Shown: in pieces, positions 17,956 through 25,902 of the stretch | Position numbering within the stretch: the first letter of the stretch is position 1 | How the letters are laid out: the number at the start of each line of letters is the position of its first letter | NCBI RefSeq assembly: GCF_052180275.1 | Contig: NZ_CP197465.1 | Coordinates: 3,162,001 to 3,226,000 of the forward strand | DNA: 64,000 nt | Origin: Kumtagia sp052180275 | Lineage (GTDB): Bacteria > Pseudomonadota > Alphaproteobacteria > Rhizobiales > Rhizobiaceae | Reading direction: 5' to 3' | The notes under the pieces: generated by a model | Databases searched by the model: none | The model's input: the letters and a program-made list of their open reading frames with translations, nothing else | Told to the model about the DNA's origin: nothing | Program-made: the position numbers and the translations under genes

Positions 17956-19622
17956 CCAAGACCGGCGGTCCCGAACTCGTCTTCGCTCCGTTGGGCGGCG
18001 TCGGCGAGATCGGCATGAATTTCGCCCTCTACGGGTTCGGGCCTGCCAACGCGCGCGAGTGGCTGGTGGTCGATGTCGGCGTCACCTTTCCGGACGCGAC
18101 GCTTCCGGGCGTCGACCTGGTGCTGCCGGACATCCGCTATATCGAGGCGCAGGCCGACAGGCTGCGCGGCATCGTCATCACCCATGCGCATGAAGACCAT
18201 TACGGCGCGCTGCTCGACCTCTGGCCGAAGCTTAAGGCACCCGTCTGGATGACGCCGTTCTCGGCTGGGCTTCTGGAAGCCAAGCGCCAGTCGGACGGCG
18301 GCGGGCCGCGGATTCCAGTCAATATCTTCCGCGCCGGCGAGAAATTCACGGTGGGTCCGTTCGGCATCGAAGCGGTCGCCGTCACCCATTCCATTCCCGA
18401 GCCGGTGTCGCTCGCCATCACGACGCCCCTCGGCACGGTCGTCCACACCGCCGACTGGAAGATCGATCCCGCGCCTGAAATCGGCCCGATGACCAACGAG
18501 GCGCGGTTCCGCGAACTCGGTGCGGCAGGTGTGCTGGCGCTGGTCTGCGATTCCACCAACGCCTTGCGCGAGGGCGATTCGCCTTCGGAGCAGGCGGTCG
18601 GCAAGGGGTTGCGCGGCGTCATCGAGGCCGCTCCGGGGCGTGTCGCGGTAACCACCTTCTCGTCGAATGTCGGCCGCATCCGTTCCATCGCCGAAGCAGC
18701 GCGCGACACCGGCCGCCAGTGCCTGGTGCTCGGCCGCTCGCTGAAGCGTGTCATCAGCGTCGCCGGTGAACTCGGCTACATGGACGGCCTGCCGGAGTTC
18801 ATCGACGAGGACGACTACGGCTTCATCCCGCGCGAAAACCTGGTCATCATCTGCACGGGCAGCCAGGGCGAGGCGCGCGCAGCCCTCGCGAAACTCGCCC
18901 GTGACGAGATGAAGACGGTGGCGCTGTCGCCCGGCGATGTCGTCGTGTTCTCGTCGCGCACCATTCCAGGCAATGAGAAGGCGATCCTCGAGATCAAGAA
19001 CCAGTTGATCGACCAGGGCATCAAGATCATCGAGGACAGCGACGCGCTGGTGCATGTCTCCGGCCACCCGCGCCGCGCCGAACTGCGCCGCATGTACGAG
19101 TGGACGAAGCCGAAGATCGGCATCCCGGTCCATGGCGAGGCCGCGCATCTCGTCGCGCAGGGTTCGCTGATGGCTGCCTCCGGCATCCCCGAGGTCGCGC
19201 AGGTGCGCGACGGCGACATGATCCGGCTGGCGCCGGGCGCGGCCCAGATCATCGAGAAGGTGCCGTTCGGCAAGTTCTACAAGGACGGCAAACTGATCGG
19301 CGACGACGAGGCGATGGGCATCCGCGATCGTCGGAAGCTTTCCTTCGCCGGCCATGTCGTGGTCAACGTCGTGCTCGACGACAAATACGAGCTTTCGGGC
19401 GACCCGGACCTCGTTTCGATCGGTGTCGCCAAGGTCGACGCGACGGGCGAGGAGCTTGAAGAACTCATGCTCGATGCGGCAATCGGCGCGGTGGACTCCA
19501 TCCCTCGCGCGCGCCGAAAAGACCTCGACCTCGTGCAGGAGGCGGTGCGCCGCGCCGTGCGCGCCTCCGCCAACGAAGCCTGGGGCAAGAAGCCGCTGGT
19601 GACGGTGTTTGTGACGAAGTGA
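17952..19622 (+). CDS. rnj: Ribonuclease J
   Basis: This 556-residue metallo-beta-lactamase/beta-CASP nuclease is likely an RNA 5'-3' exonuclease/endonuclease for mRNA turnover and rRNA maturation. The zinc motif HAHEDH is in VITHAHEDHYGALL near residue 76. Later beta-CASP motifs include STNALREGDSPSE and HVSGHPRRAELRRMY. Length is standard for alphaproteobacterial RNase J. The ATG overlaps the birA stop. Confidence 0.95.
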   Translation: MTKTGGPELVFAPLGGVGEIGMNFALYGFGPANAREWLVVDVGVTFPDATLPGVDLVLPDIRYIEAQADRLRGIVITHAHEDHYGALLDLWPKLKAPVWMTPFSAGLLEAKRQSDGGGPRIPVNIFRAGEKFTVGPFGIEAVAVTHSIPEPVSLAITTPLGTVVHTADWKIDPAPEIGPMTNEARFRELGAAGVLALVCDSTNALREGDSPSEQAVGKGLRGVIEAAPGRVAVTTFSSNVGRIRSIAEAARDTGRQCLVLGRSLKRVISVAGELGYMDGLPEFIDEDDYGFIPRENLVIICTGSQGEARAALAKLARDEMKTVALSPGDVVVFSSRTIPGNEKAILEIKNQLIDQGIKIIEDSDALVHVSGHPRRAELRRMYEWTKPKIGIPVHGEAAHLVAQGSLMAASGIPEVAQVRDGDMIRLAPGAAQIIEKVPFGKFYKDGKLIGDDEAMGIRDRRKLSFAGHVVVNVVLDDKYELSGDPDLVSIGVAKVDATGEELEELMLDAAIGAVDSIPRARRKDLDLVQEAVRRAVRASANEAWGKKPLVTVFVTK

Positions 19623-19629
19623 GAGAGAG

Positions 19630-19754
19630 CGAATAGGGAGTAGCGAATAGCGAATAGGGAGTGGCGAATAGTTCTCGCTTCGATCGTTCGGCTGCTCCAT
19701 TCTTTCTATTCGCTATTCGCTATTCGCTATTCGCTATTCGCTATTCGCTATTCG
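19630..19754. repeat. Inverted heptamer arrays (CGAATAG x6 / CTATTCG x7)
   Basis: Bases 19630-19671 are six in-phase heptamers, four exact CGAATAG units and two GGAGTRG variants. Bases 19706-19754 are seven perfect CTATTCG units, the reverse complement. A 34-base spacer separates them. The transcript could fold into a hairpin of more than 40 base pairs between rnj and the epimerase gene, perhaps ending or stabilising the rnj mRNA. Confidence 0.9.
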
Positions 19755-19766
19755 CTTGGAGTTCCC

Positions 19767-20171
19767 ATGCTTGGCCGCCTGAACCACGTCGCCATCGCCG
19801 TCCCGGACCTCGCCACTGCTGCCGCCACCTATCGCGACACGCTGGGCGCGACGGTGACGGCGCCGCAGGCGCTGCCGGAGCATGGCGTGACCGTCGTCTT
19901 CATCGACACGGGCAACACCAAGATCGAACTGTTGGAGCCGCTGGGCGAAGCCTCGCCGATCGCCGCGTTCCTTGAAAAGAACCCGTCGGGCGGCATGCAT
20001 CATGTCTGCTACGAGGTGGACGACATCCTTGCCGCCCGCGACCGCTTGAAGGCGTCGGGTGCGCGCGTGCTCGGCGACGGCAATCCGAAGACCGGCGCCC
20101 ACGGCAAGCCTGTGCTGTTCCTGCACCCGAAGGACTTTTTCGGCACGCTGGTCGAACTGGAACAGGCCTGA
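19767..20171 (+). CDS. mce: Methylmalonyl-CoA epimerase
   Basis: The 134-residue VOC-fold protein interconverts (2R)- and (2S)-methylmalonyl-CoA in propionyl-CoA breakdown. It has the expected LNHVAIAVPDL start with metal ligand His7, the GGMHHVCYEVDD segment with a second histidine ligand and KDFFGTLVELEQ with the C-terminal glutamate. Length and order fit this family better than glyoxalase I. It starts 12 bases after the CTATTCG repeat array. Confidence 0.92.
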   Translation: MLGRLNHVAIAVPDLATAAATYRDTLGATVTAPQALPEHGVTVVFIDTGNTKIELLEPLGEASPIAAFLEKNPSGGMHHVCYEVDDILAARDRLKASGARVLGDGNPKTGAHGKPVLFLHPKDFFGTLVELEQA

Positions 20172-20188
20172 GACAGGAAGCCGGCTAA

Positions 20189-20458
20189 ATGAGCTATATT
20201 TCCGCCGCTGCGGTCTTTCTCATCATCTGGTGGACGGTGCTGTTCGCCGTCCTGCCGTTCGGCCTGAAAACCCAGGACGACGACGGCGAAACCGTGCTCG
20301 GGACCGTGTCCAGCGCACCGCGCGGACCGCACATGCTGCGCGCGGTCATCTGGACGACGATCGTCTCGCTGGTGATCTTCGGCTTCCTCGCGTTGCTTAC
20401 GCGCTATTTCGGCTTGAGCTTCGACGATATTCCGCGCGTCTTCCCCGACTTCAAATAA
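20189..20458 (+). CDS. DUF1467 family membrane protein
   Basis: The 89-residue protein has two transmembrane helices (about 5-25 and 54-78) and begins with SAAAVFLIIWWTVLFAVLPFG, the signature of DUF1467. The middle carries GLKTQDDDGETVLGTVSSAP. In rhizobia it usually lies between the epimerase gene and proS, as here. Function unknown. Confidence 0.88.
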   Translation: MSYISAAAVFLIIWWTVLFAVLPFGLKTQDDDGETVLGTVSSAPRGPHMLRAVIWTTIVSLVIFGFLALLTRYFGLSFDDIPRVFPDFK

Positions 20459-20501
20459 TACTGCTTACGCAGCGGCAGCTCAAAAATCTGCACAAAAAAA
20501 A

Positions 20502-20527
20502 TGCAAGGCACAAGGCCTTGCAATTTT
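20502..20527 (+). terminator. Rho-independent terminator after the DUF1467 gene
   Basis: An 8-base perfect stem (TGCAAGGC / GCCTTGCA) with loop ACAAG is followed by ATTTT. A run of eight or more A residues precedes the stem, so it could also act on the other strand. It lies 43 bases after the DUF1467 stop and separates it from proS. Confidence 0.75.
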
Positions 20528-20598
20528 AACGCGTCCGATCTGCTTTCCGGTTTCCGGCGGCAGCAATTTCTCGCGCCTAGATCGCATCCTCCCAAGAC

Positions 20599-20627
20599 TT
20601 GACCGCGTAACAAGGCGATTTGCTTAT
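20599..20627 (+). promoter_or_regulatory. Possible proS promoter
   Basis: TTGACC at 20599-20604 and GCTTAT at 20622-20627 are 17 bases apart. The -35 box is good, the -10 box poor. It is the best candidate upstream of the leader hairpin at 20664. Confidence 0.3.
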
Positions 20628-20663
20628 CGCCCTCTCTTTATGAGGCTGTACCTTAGACTAAGC

Positions 20664-20695
20664 CCCGACAAAATGTCACGGAAAATTTTGTCGGG
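20664..20695 (+). promoter_or_regulatory. Perfect hairpin in the proS leader
   Basis: CCCGACAAAA (20664-20673) and TTTTGTCGGG (20686-20695) form a perfect 10-base-pair stem with a 12-base loop. No T-run follows, so it is not a simple terminator. It may be an RNA leader structure or a protein binding site controlling proS. Confidence 0.5.
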
Positions 20696-20889
20696 AAACA
20701 GCGTTTGATGTGCTGCACTGCACAATGGAACGGCAGCGGTTGCTCGAAAAACAACCACGCCCGGTTTGCCGTATCAGCCATATCCGTGCGCGGGTTTTCA
20801 TCGCGTCATGAAATCGCTATGAAGCCCGTGCAGGACGCTCCTTCCTGCCGCCGATTCCGGCGCCGTTTCCTGCATCCACGGAACCCTTC

Positions 20890-22221
20890 ATGCGGCTTTC
20901 GCGCTACTTCCTGCCGATCCTCAAAGAGACACCCCGCGAGGCCGAGATCGTTTCGCACCGGCTGATGCTGCGCGCCGGCATGATCCGCCAGCAGGGGCAG
21001 GGCAGCTTCTCCTGGCTGCCGCTCGGCAAGCGCGTGCTCGACAAGGTCTGCAAGATCGTCCGCGAGGAGCAGGACCGCGCCGGCGCGCTGGAAATCCTGA
21101 TGCCGACCATCCAGTCGGCCGAACTCTGGCGCGAAAGCGGCCGCTACGACGACTACGGCAAGGAGATGCTGCGCATCAAGGACCGGCAGGACCGCGACAT
21201 GCTCTACGGTCCGACCAACGAGGAGGTGGTGACGGAGATCTTCCGCTCCTACGTGAAGTCCTACAAGGACCTGCCGCTCAATCTCTACCACATCCAGTGG
21301 AAGTTCCGCGACGAGCTGCGCCCCCGCTTCGGCGTCATGCGGTCGCGCGAGTTCCTGATGAAGGACGCCTACTCCTTCGACCTCGACTTCGAGGGCGCGA
21401 AAGCCGCCTACAACCGCATGTTCGTCTCCTACCTCAGAACCTTCACGCGCATGGGGCTGAAGGCGATTCCGATGCGCGCCGACACCGGCCCGATCGGCGG
21501 CGACCTCAGCCATGAATTCATCATCCTCGCCGACACCGGCGAAAGCCAGGTGTTCTGCCACAAGGATTTTCTTGAATTGCCGGTGCCCGGAGAATCGACG
21601 AATTTTTCCGACGATGCCGAGATCGGCGGCATCGTGAAGGACTGGACAACGCCTTACGCAGCCACCGACGAGATGCACGACGAGACCGCCTGGGACAAGA
21701 TTCCCGAGACCGACCGGCTGTCGGCGCGCGGCATCGAGGTCGGCCATATTTTTCACTTCGGCGAGAAATATTCGAAGCCGATGGGCGCCAAGGTGGCAGG
21801 ACCCGACGGCAAGGACCATTTCGTCTCCATGGGCTCCTACGGCATCGGCCCGTCGCGTCTCATTGCCGCGATCATCGAGGCGAGCCATGACGAGAACGGC
21901 ATCATCTGGCCGGAATCGGTGGCGCCCTTCGACATCGCGCTGATCAACATGAAGGCTGGCGACGCGGAGTGCGACCGGGCCTGCGGCGACCTCTACGATG
22001 CGCTGACGGCCGCCGGCCGCGACGTGCTCTACGACGACACCGACCAGCGGCCGGGCGGAAAATTCGCTTCCGCCGACCTGATCGGCCTGCCCTGGCAGGT
22101 GATCGTCGGGCCGCGCGGCGTGGCTGCGGGCGAGGCCGAGCTCAAGAACCGCGCCACATCAGAGCGTGTGACCGTTCCGCTGGCCGACGTCGTCGAGCGC
22201 CTTTCGGGGACAACCGCATGA
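20890..22221 (+). CDS. proS: Proline--tRNA ligase (short alphaproteobacterial type)
   Basis: The 443-residue class II synthetase charges tRNA-Pro. Motif 2 is visible in KFRDELRPRFGVMRSREFLMKD cut by the usual loop, motif 3 in SMGSYGIGPSRLIAAI, and the C-terminal anticodon-binding domain ends the protein. It lacks the editing insertion found in longer bacterial ProRS, as is typical of Alphaproteobacteria. ATG 20890 matches the family start MRLSRYFLPILKETP. TGA overlaps the ATG of the lolC/E gene. Confidence 0.96.
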   Translation: MRLSRYFLPILKETPREAEIVSHRLMLRAGMIRQQGQGSFSWLPLGKRVLDKVCKIVREEQDRAGALEILMPTIQSAELWRESGRYDDYGKEMLRIKDRQDRDMLYGPTNEEVVTEIFRSYVKSYKDLPLNLYHIQWKFRDELRPRFGVMRSREFLMKDAYSFDLDFEGAKAAYNRMFVSYLRTFTRMGLKAIPMRADTGPIGGDLSHEFIILADTGESQVFCHKDFLELPVPGESTNFSDDAEIGGIVKDWTTPYAATDEMHDETAWDKIPETDRLSARGIEVGHIFHFGEKYSKPMGAKVAGPDGKDHFVSMGSYGIGPSRLIAAIIEASHDENGIIWPESVAPFDIALINMKAGDAECDRACGDLYDALTAAGRDVLYDDTDQRPGGKFASADLIGLPWQVIVGPRGVAAGEAELKNRATSERVTVPLADVVERLSGTTA

Positions 22222-23507
22222 CGGCCAAGGCGGCGGCCGCCGGACCGGCCGGGGCAGGGCCGTTCTCCATGTTCGAACGCATGGTTGCCTGGCGGTACCT
22301 GCGGCCCCAGCGCAAGGAAGCGGTCGTCTCGGTGATCGCGCTGATCTCGTTCCTGGGCATCGCGCTGGGCGTCGCCGCGCTTATCATCGTCATGGCTGTC
22401 ATGAACGGGTTCCGCGCCGAGCTGCTGACCCGCATCCTGGGCATCAATGGCCACCTCATTCTGTCGGCTGTCGATCTGCCGCTCGACGACTACGATGCCA
22501 TCGCCAAGCGCATCAACGGCGTGGCCGGCGTCAAATACGCCATTCCGATGATCGACGGGCAGGTGCTGTCGACCGGCTCCGCCGGGCCGGGCGCCGGCGC
22601 GCTGGTGCGCGGCATCCGCGGCGAGGATCTCGCAAAAGTGTCGCTGGTCGCCAACAACATCCGTCAGGGCTCGCTGGTCGGCTTCGACACCAGCGAAGGC
22701 GTCGCCATCGGCGCCCGCATGGCGGAAAATCTCGGCCTGGTGCTCGGCGACACGATCACGCTCGTCGCGCCGGAAGGCGACGCCACACCCTTCGGCACGA
22801 CGCCGCGCGTCAAAACCTATCCGGTGGCGGCCATCTTCGAGGTCGGCATGTCGGAATACGATTCGTCGATCGTCTTCATGCCGCTGAAGGAAGCGCAGCT
22901 CTATTTCAACATGGAGGACCAGGCGCAGACGATCGAGATCTTCGTCGACAATCCCGATTCGGTCGACACGCTAAGACCGGCAATCGAGGATGCGGCGCAA
23001 AGGCCGATCTATCTCGCCGACTGGCGGCAGCGTAACCAGACCTTCTTCTCGGCGCTGCAGGTCGAGCGCAACGTCATGTTCATGATCCTGACGCTGATCG
23101 TGCTGGTGGCGGCGCTCAACATCATCTCCGGCCTGATCATGCTGGTGAAGGACAAGGGCCGAGACATCGCGATCCTGCGCACAATGGGTGCGACGCGCGG
23201 CGCCGTGCTGCGCATCTTCCTCATGACGGGTGCTGCGATCGGCGTTTCCGGCACCTTGGCCGGCGTGGCGCTGGGCGTGGTTGTCTGCCTCAACGTCGAG
23301 AAGATACGGCAGTTCTTCTCCTGGCTGTCGGGGACCGTGCTGTTCAATCCGGAGCTCTATTTCCTCAGCCAGCTTCCGGCCCGCATGGATTTCGGCGAGA
23401 CCGCCTCGGTGATCGCCATGGCGCTGGTGCTGTCCTTCCTCGCCACCATCTTCCCGGCCTGGCGCGCCGCGCGGCTCGATCCGGTCGAAGCGCTGCGGTA
23501 CGAATAA
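22218..23507 (+). CDS. lolC: Lipoprotein-releasing system permease LolC/LolE
   Basis: The 429-residue inner-membrane protein belongs to the LolC/E family that releases outer-membrane lipoproteins to LolA. The N-terminal region FERMVAWRYLRPQRKEAVVSVIALISFLGIALGVA contains the first helix. A large periplasmic domain follows, then three C-terminal helices (FtsX-like). Rhizobia have one protein doing both C and E roles. Start ATG overlaps the proS stop; stop overlaps lolD by one base. Confidence 0.92.
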   Translation: MTAKAAAAGPAGAGPFSMFERMVAWRYLRPQRKEAVVSVIALISFLGIALGVAALIIVMAVMNGFRAELLTRILGINGHLILSAVDLPLDDYDAIAKRINGVAGVKYAIPMIDGQVLSTGSAGPGAGALVRGIRGEDLAKVSLVANNIRQGSLVGFDTSEGVAIGARMAENLGLVLGDTITLVAPEGDATPFGTTPRVKTYPVAAIFEVGMSEYDSSIVFMPLKEAQLYFNMEDQAQTIEIFVDNPDSVDTLRPAIEDAAQRPIYLADWRQRNQTFFSALQVERNVMFMILTLIVLVAALNIISGLIMLVKDKGRDIAILRTMGATRGAVLRIFLMTGAAIGVSGTLAGVALGVVVCLNVEKIRQFFSWLSGTVLFNPELYFLSQLPARMDFGETASVIAMALVLSFLATIFPAWRAARLDPVEALRYE

Positions 23508-24187
23508 TGAGCGACATCATCATCGAGCTGAAGGCGGTCGAGCGCCATTACGTGCAGGGCCAGCGCAAGCTGACCATTTTGAACGGCGTGGATTTTTCAC
23601 TGAGCCGCGGCGAGATGGTGGCGCTGGTGGCGCCGTCCGGCACGGGAAAATCGACGCTGCTGCACACAGCCGGCCTGCTGGAGCGTCCGGACGCCGGCGA
23701 TGTCGTGCTCGCCGGCCGCGCCTGCGGGCGGCTTTCCGACCAGGAGCGCACCGCGATCCGGCGCAACGACATCGGCTTCGTCTACCAGTTCCATCACCTC
23801 CTGCCGGAGTTCTCGGCGGTGGAAAACATCATGATGCCGCAACTCATCAAGGGCCTGCGGCCCGCCGAGGCGCGCACCCGCGCCATGCAGTTGCTCGACT
23901 ACATGCAGATCGCCAAGCGTGGCGAGCACCGGCCGGCCGAGCTGTCGGGCGGCGAGCAGCAGCGCGTGGCGATCGCGCGCGCGGTCGCCAACGCCCCGCT
24001 GGTGCTGCTTGCCGACGAGCCGACCGGCAATCTCGATCCGACGACCGCCTCCTATGTCTTCGACGCGCTGGCCGCTCTTGTCCGCCAGTCCGGCCTCGCC
24101 GCCCTGATTGCCACCCACAACCACGACCTCGCCCGGCGCATGGACCGCCGCGTGACCCTGTCGGAAGGGCACGTCGTGCCTTTGTGA
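23507..24187 (+). CDS. lolD: Lipoprotein-releasing system ATPase LolD
   Basis: The 226-residue ABC ATPase powers lipoprotein release with the preceding permease. Walker A is APSGTGKST, the signature LSGGEQQRVAIARA and Walker B LVLLADEPTGNLD. The Q-loop region VYQFHHLLPEFSAVENIMMP is of the MacB/LolD type. It starts at the last base of the lolC stop. Confidence 0.95.
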   Translation: MSDIIIELKAVERHYVQGQRKLTILNGVDFSLSRGEMVALVAPSGTGKSTLLHTAGLLERPDAGDVVLAGRACGRLSDQERTAIRRNDIGFVYQFHHLLPEFSAVENIMMPQLIKGLRPAEARTRAMQLLDYMQIAKRGEHRPAELSGGEQQRVAIARAVANAPLVLLADEPTGNLDPTTASYVFDALAALVRQSGLAALIATHNHDLARRMDRRVTLSEGHVVPL

Positions 24188-24636
24188 GGGTTTTGTGAGG
24201 GGACGCCGCCTGTATCCGAGGTTCGCAGTCCGCGTTGACTGATCCTTGGCAAGGCGGCCGATAAGCTGCCTGCTGTCCGTCCCCGTGGCGATGCAATGTC
24301 CGCCCGTCGAAGACCGGAGTACGATTTCTCCGGACATGCGCCGGTGACGCCGCATGCCGCCGCGTAGATCCGAGCCTTGACGAAGGCCGGGCGCGCCAGC
24401 CGTCCCGAAATGTCGAAATCACATCCTGAAAAGGGGGACAAAAGATCGGCGCAACACACGGAATTTTCCGGGCTGTCACGCAGCAAGGAACGACAAGCTA
24501 TTGTTTTTGCTGAGCCTCCTTTTTTCCGCCCGGCGCGCGAAACGGCGGCGGAGTCGATTTCTGTCCCCTTCCTAAAGACCCGCCTCATACTCGTCGGGCC
24601 TGCCGTGCTGGGCCGAGGTGAGAGGAGGAGGCAGCG
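24188..24636. other. 449-base gap after lolD
   Basis: A 100-codon open frame at 24377-24679 crosses it but overlaps the next gene in another frame and has no ribosome binding site, so it is not called. The gap holds an imperfect inverted repeat at 24434-24568 with GGGGACA-type ends and, just before 24637, a strong GAGGAGG ribosome binding site. Confidence 0.6.
24434..24568. repeat. Imperfect inverted repeat with GGGGACA ends
   Basis: GGGGACAAAAGATCG at 24434-24448 is mirrored by CGATTTCTGTCCCC at 24555-24568, 135 bases overall. Ends resemble the REP-like elements at 10878 and 24743, suggesting a diverged member of the same family. Confidence 0.45.
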
Positions 24637-25563
24637 ATGGATGGACGCGTTGCAATCGAGAAAAACCGGGAGGCGCTGAAGCGTATTCTCGTCTCGCTGC
24701 TGGCCATGGCCGGGCTGGGCTCCGGCGCCGGGTTTGGCGCTGGGGGACAGTTTACTTTCATTCCGCAGAAAGGTGCGGCCGCTTCCGGGCTGGCGCAAGC
24801 GGAAAAAAGCAAACTGTCCCCGGCACTTACACCGGCATCGCCCCCGGCATTCACCCTTCCCCGCCGGCTCCACCGCGCGATCCTGAAACTACTGCAGCCG
24901 GCTGAAGCCGCCGCGCGCCGGCTGATCATCGCGGCGGCGCGCGGGATCGTGGTGGCCCTGCCACCGCTATGCCCGCGCAAGCCGAAACCCGTTGACCCGG
25001 CGCCGACGCTGCGCCGCCTCGGCATCGCCGTCACGGTGTCGCACGCCGATCTTGTGGGGGCGGCCGCCGCCGCGAAGAGAGCCGCCGCCCTGCGCGCGCC
25101 CCGTCCGCGAAAATTCAGCCCGTCGCTGCTCGATCCGCTGAAACGTCCGTTCCGCGGTTTTCGCCCCCCTGTGCCCGACCGCGTCGCCCCGCGCATCCTG
25201 TTTCCCGGCGTCAGCGAGCCGTCCTTTTTCCCGGCGCCGCCCTCGCCCGACGATCCGGTGAACGCCATGCGCCTCGGCCAGCGGCTTGCGGCACTGGCCG
25301 AAGCACTCGACGACCTGCCGGAACAGGCAAAGCGGTTTGCCCGCTGGAAGGCGCGCAACGACGCCGCACTTGCGCAGCAAAACCCCGCCGCAGGCCGCTT
25401 CCGGCGCATCACGCCGCTGCGGCCCGGCCGCCCGCCCGGCGGCCGGCTGTCCCGCTACGAACCATCCGCCGACCATCCGCGAAAAATCCGGGAGATCGAC
25501 GAGATTCTGGCGCACGCCCATGCGCTGGCGCGATATGCGCTGGAGTTTCCCGACACGTCTTGA
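24637..25563 (+). CDS. Pro/Arg/Ala-rich hypothetical protein carrying an inserted repeat
   Basis: The 308-residue protein is not recognised. It begins MDGRVAIEKNREALKRIL, contains a hydrophobic segment near residues 17-30, then a basic, proline-rich body and a helical C-terminus (RKIREIDEILAHAHALARYA). A GAGGAGG ribosome binding site and regular GC-rich third positions support it. Residues about 36-62 are encoded by a REP-like palindrome (24743-24821) that has kept the frame open. The C-terminal part has the pattern of a conserved protein; the N-terminal third looks plastic. Confidence 0.7.
   Translation: MDGRVAIEKNREALKRILVSLLAMAGLGSGAGFGAGGQFTFIPQKGAAASGLAQAEKSKLSPALTPASPPAFTLPRRLHRAILKLLQPAEAAARRLIIAAARGIVVALPPLCPRKPKPVDPAPTLRRLGIAVTVSHADLVGAAAAAKRAAALRAPRPRKFSPSLLDPLKRPFRGFRPPVPDRVAPRILFPGVSEPSFFPAPPSPDDPVNAMRLGQRLAALAEALDDLPEQAKRFARWKARNDAALAQQNPAAGRFRRITPLRPGRPPGGRLSRYEPSADHPRKIREIDEILAHAHALARYALEFPDTS
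24743..24821. repeat. REP-like palindrome inside a coding sequence
   Basis: The left arm (24743-24766) begins GGGGACAGTTTACTTTC and the right arm (24799-24821) ends AAGCAAACTGTCCCC. The arms match imperfectly and enclose about 32 bases. It shares its ends with the element at 10878-10956 and lies in frame in the gene at 24637-25563. Confidence 0.8.
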
Positions 25564-25754
25564 CGGCGGTTGTCTTCTGCGCAGGAGACAGGGCTGGTCA
25601 TGGCGCGACGCCGGCGGATTTCCGCTGCGCGGCAACGATGGAGTTTGTCCCCAACGCAATTTACCCGGTCGAAGGCCTGGTCAACCTTTCGTTAACCACC
25701 GATTCGCACCACGTTGGGAATGCATGTTTCTGGTCTGTTCTCTTCTTGACGATC

Positions 25755-25769
25755 GAACAAAATTAGAAC
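25755..25769 (+). promoter_or_regulatory. LexA (SOS) box, GAAC-N7-GAAC
   Basis: GAAC at 25755-25758 and GAAC at 25766-25769 are separated by exactly seven bases. This direct repeat (GTTC-N7-GTTC on the other strand) is the established alphaproteobacterial LexA operator. A TTGAC hexamer-like -35 lies just before it at 25746-25750. The box ends 33 bases upstream of the ATG of the 28-residue peptide gene. A degenerate third half-site AAAC follows at the same spacing. Confidence 0.75.
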
Positions 25770-25802
25770 AAACTGTAAACAAATTCGAAACAGGAGAGAG
25801 TG

Positions 25803-25889
25803 ATGACCGATTTCATCCAGGACGTCGTATCGCTGGTATCGATGAGCACCTTTCTGATCACCGTATCGCTGTGGATCGGCGCGCTTTGA
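25803..25889 (+). CDS. 28-residue membrane peptide under a LexA box (SidA-like architecture)
   Basis: ATG at 25803 follows AGGAGAGAG at optimal spacing and the frame closes with TGA at 25887-25889. The product begins MTDFIQDVVSLVSMST and ends in SLWIGAL: a short acidic amphipathic start and one hydrophobic helix of about 20 residues, fit for a single-pass inner-membrane peptide. The gene is preceded by a GAAC-N7-GAAC LexA box and surrounded by otherwise empty sequence. In Caulobacter the SOS-induced SidA is a 29-residue membrane peptide that blocks division through FtsW/FtsN; size, topology and regulation match, but I cannot show sequence homology. It could instead be a constitutive small membrane protein. 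Confidence 0.65.
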   Translation: MTDFIQDVVSLVSMSTFLITVSLWIGAL

Positions 25890-25902
25890 CGAGCGACCAC
25901 GA

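Larger units (their letters stand above)
20459..20889. other. 431-base gap before proS
   Basis: No convincing gene is present. The gap holds the terminator at 20502-20527, a possible promoter at 20599-20627, and a 10-base-pair inverted repeat at 20664-20695. The open frames crossing it are Cys/Arg-rich and lack a ribosome binding site. Confidence 0.7.

Noticed and set aside
20705..20965. 86-codon open frame before proS
   Set aside because: Cys/Ser/Arg-rich, overlaps proS out of frame and has no ribosome binding site; the spacer is better explained as leader sequence.
24229..24260. TTGACT at 24235 as a promoter for the gene at 24637
   Set aside because: No acceptable -10 box at 16-18 bases, and it lies 400 bases from the start codon.
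24377..24679. 100-codon plus-strand open frame after lolD
   Set aside because: No ribosome binding site, overlaps the better-supported gene at 24637 in another frame, and its composition is that of the repeat-bearing spacer.
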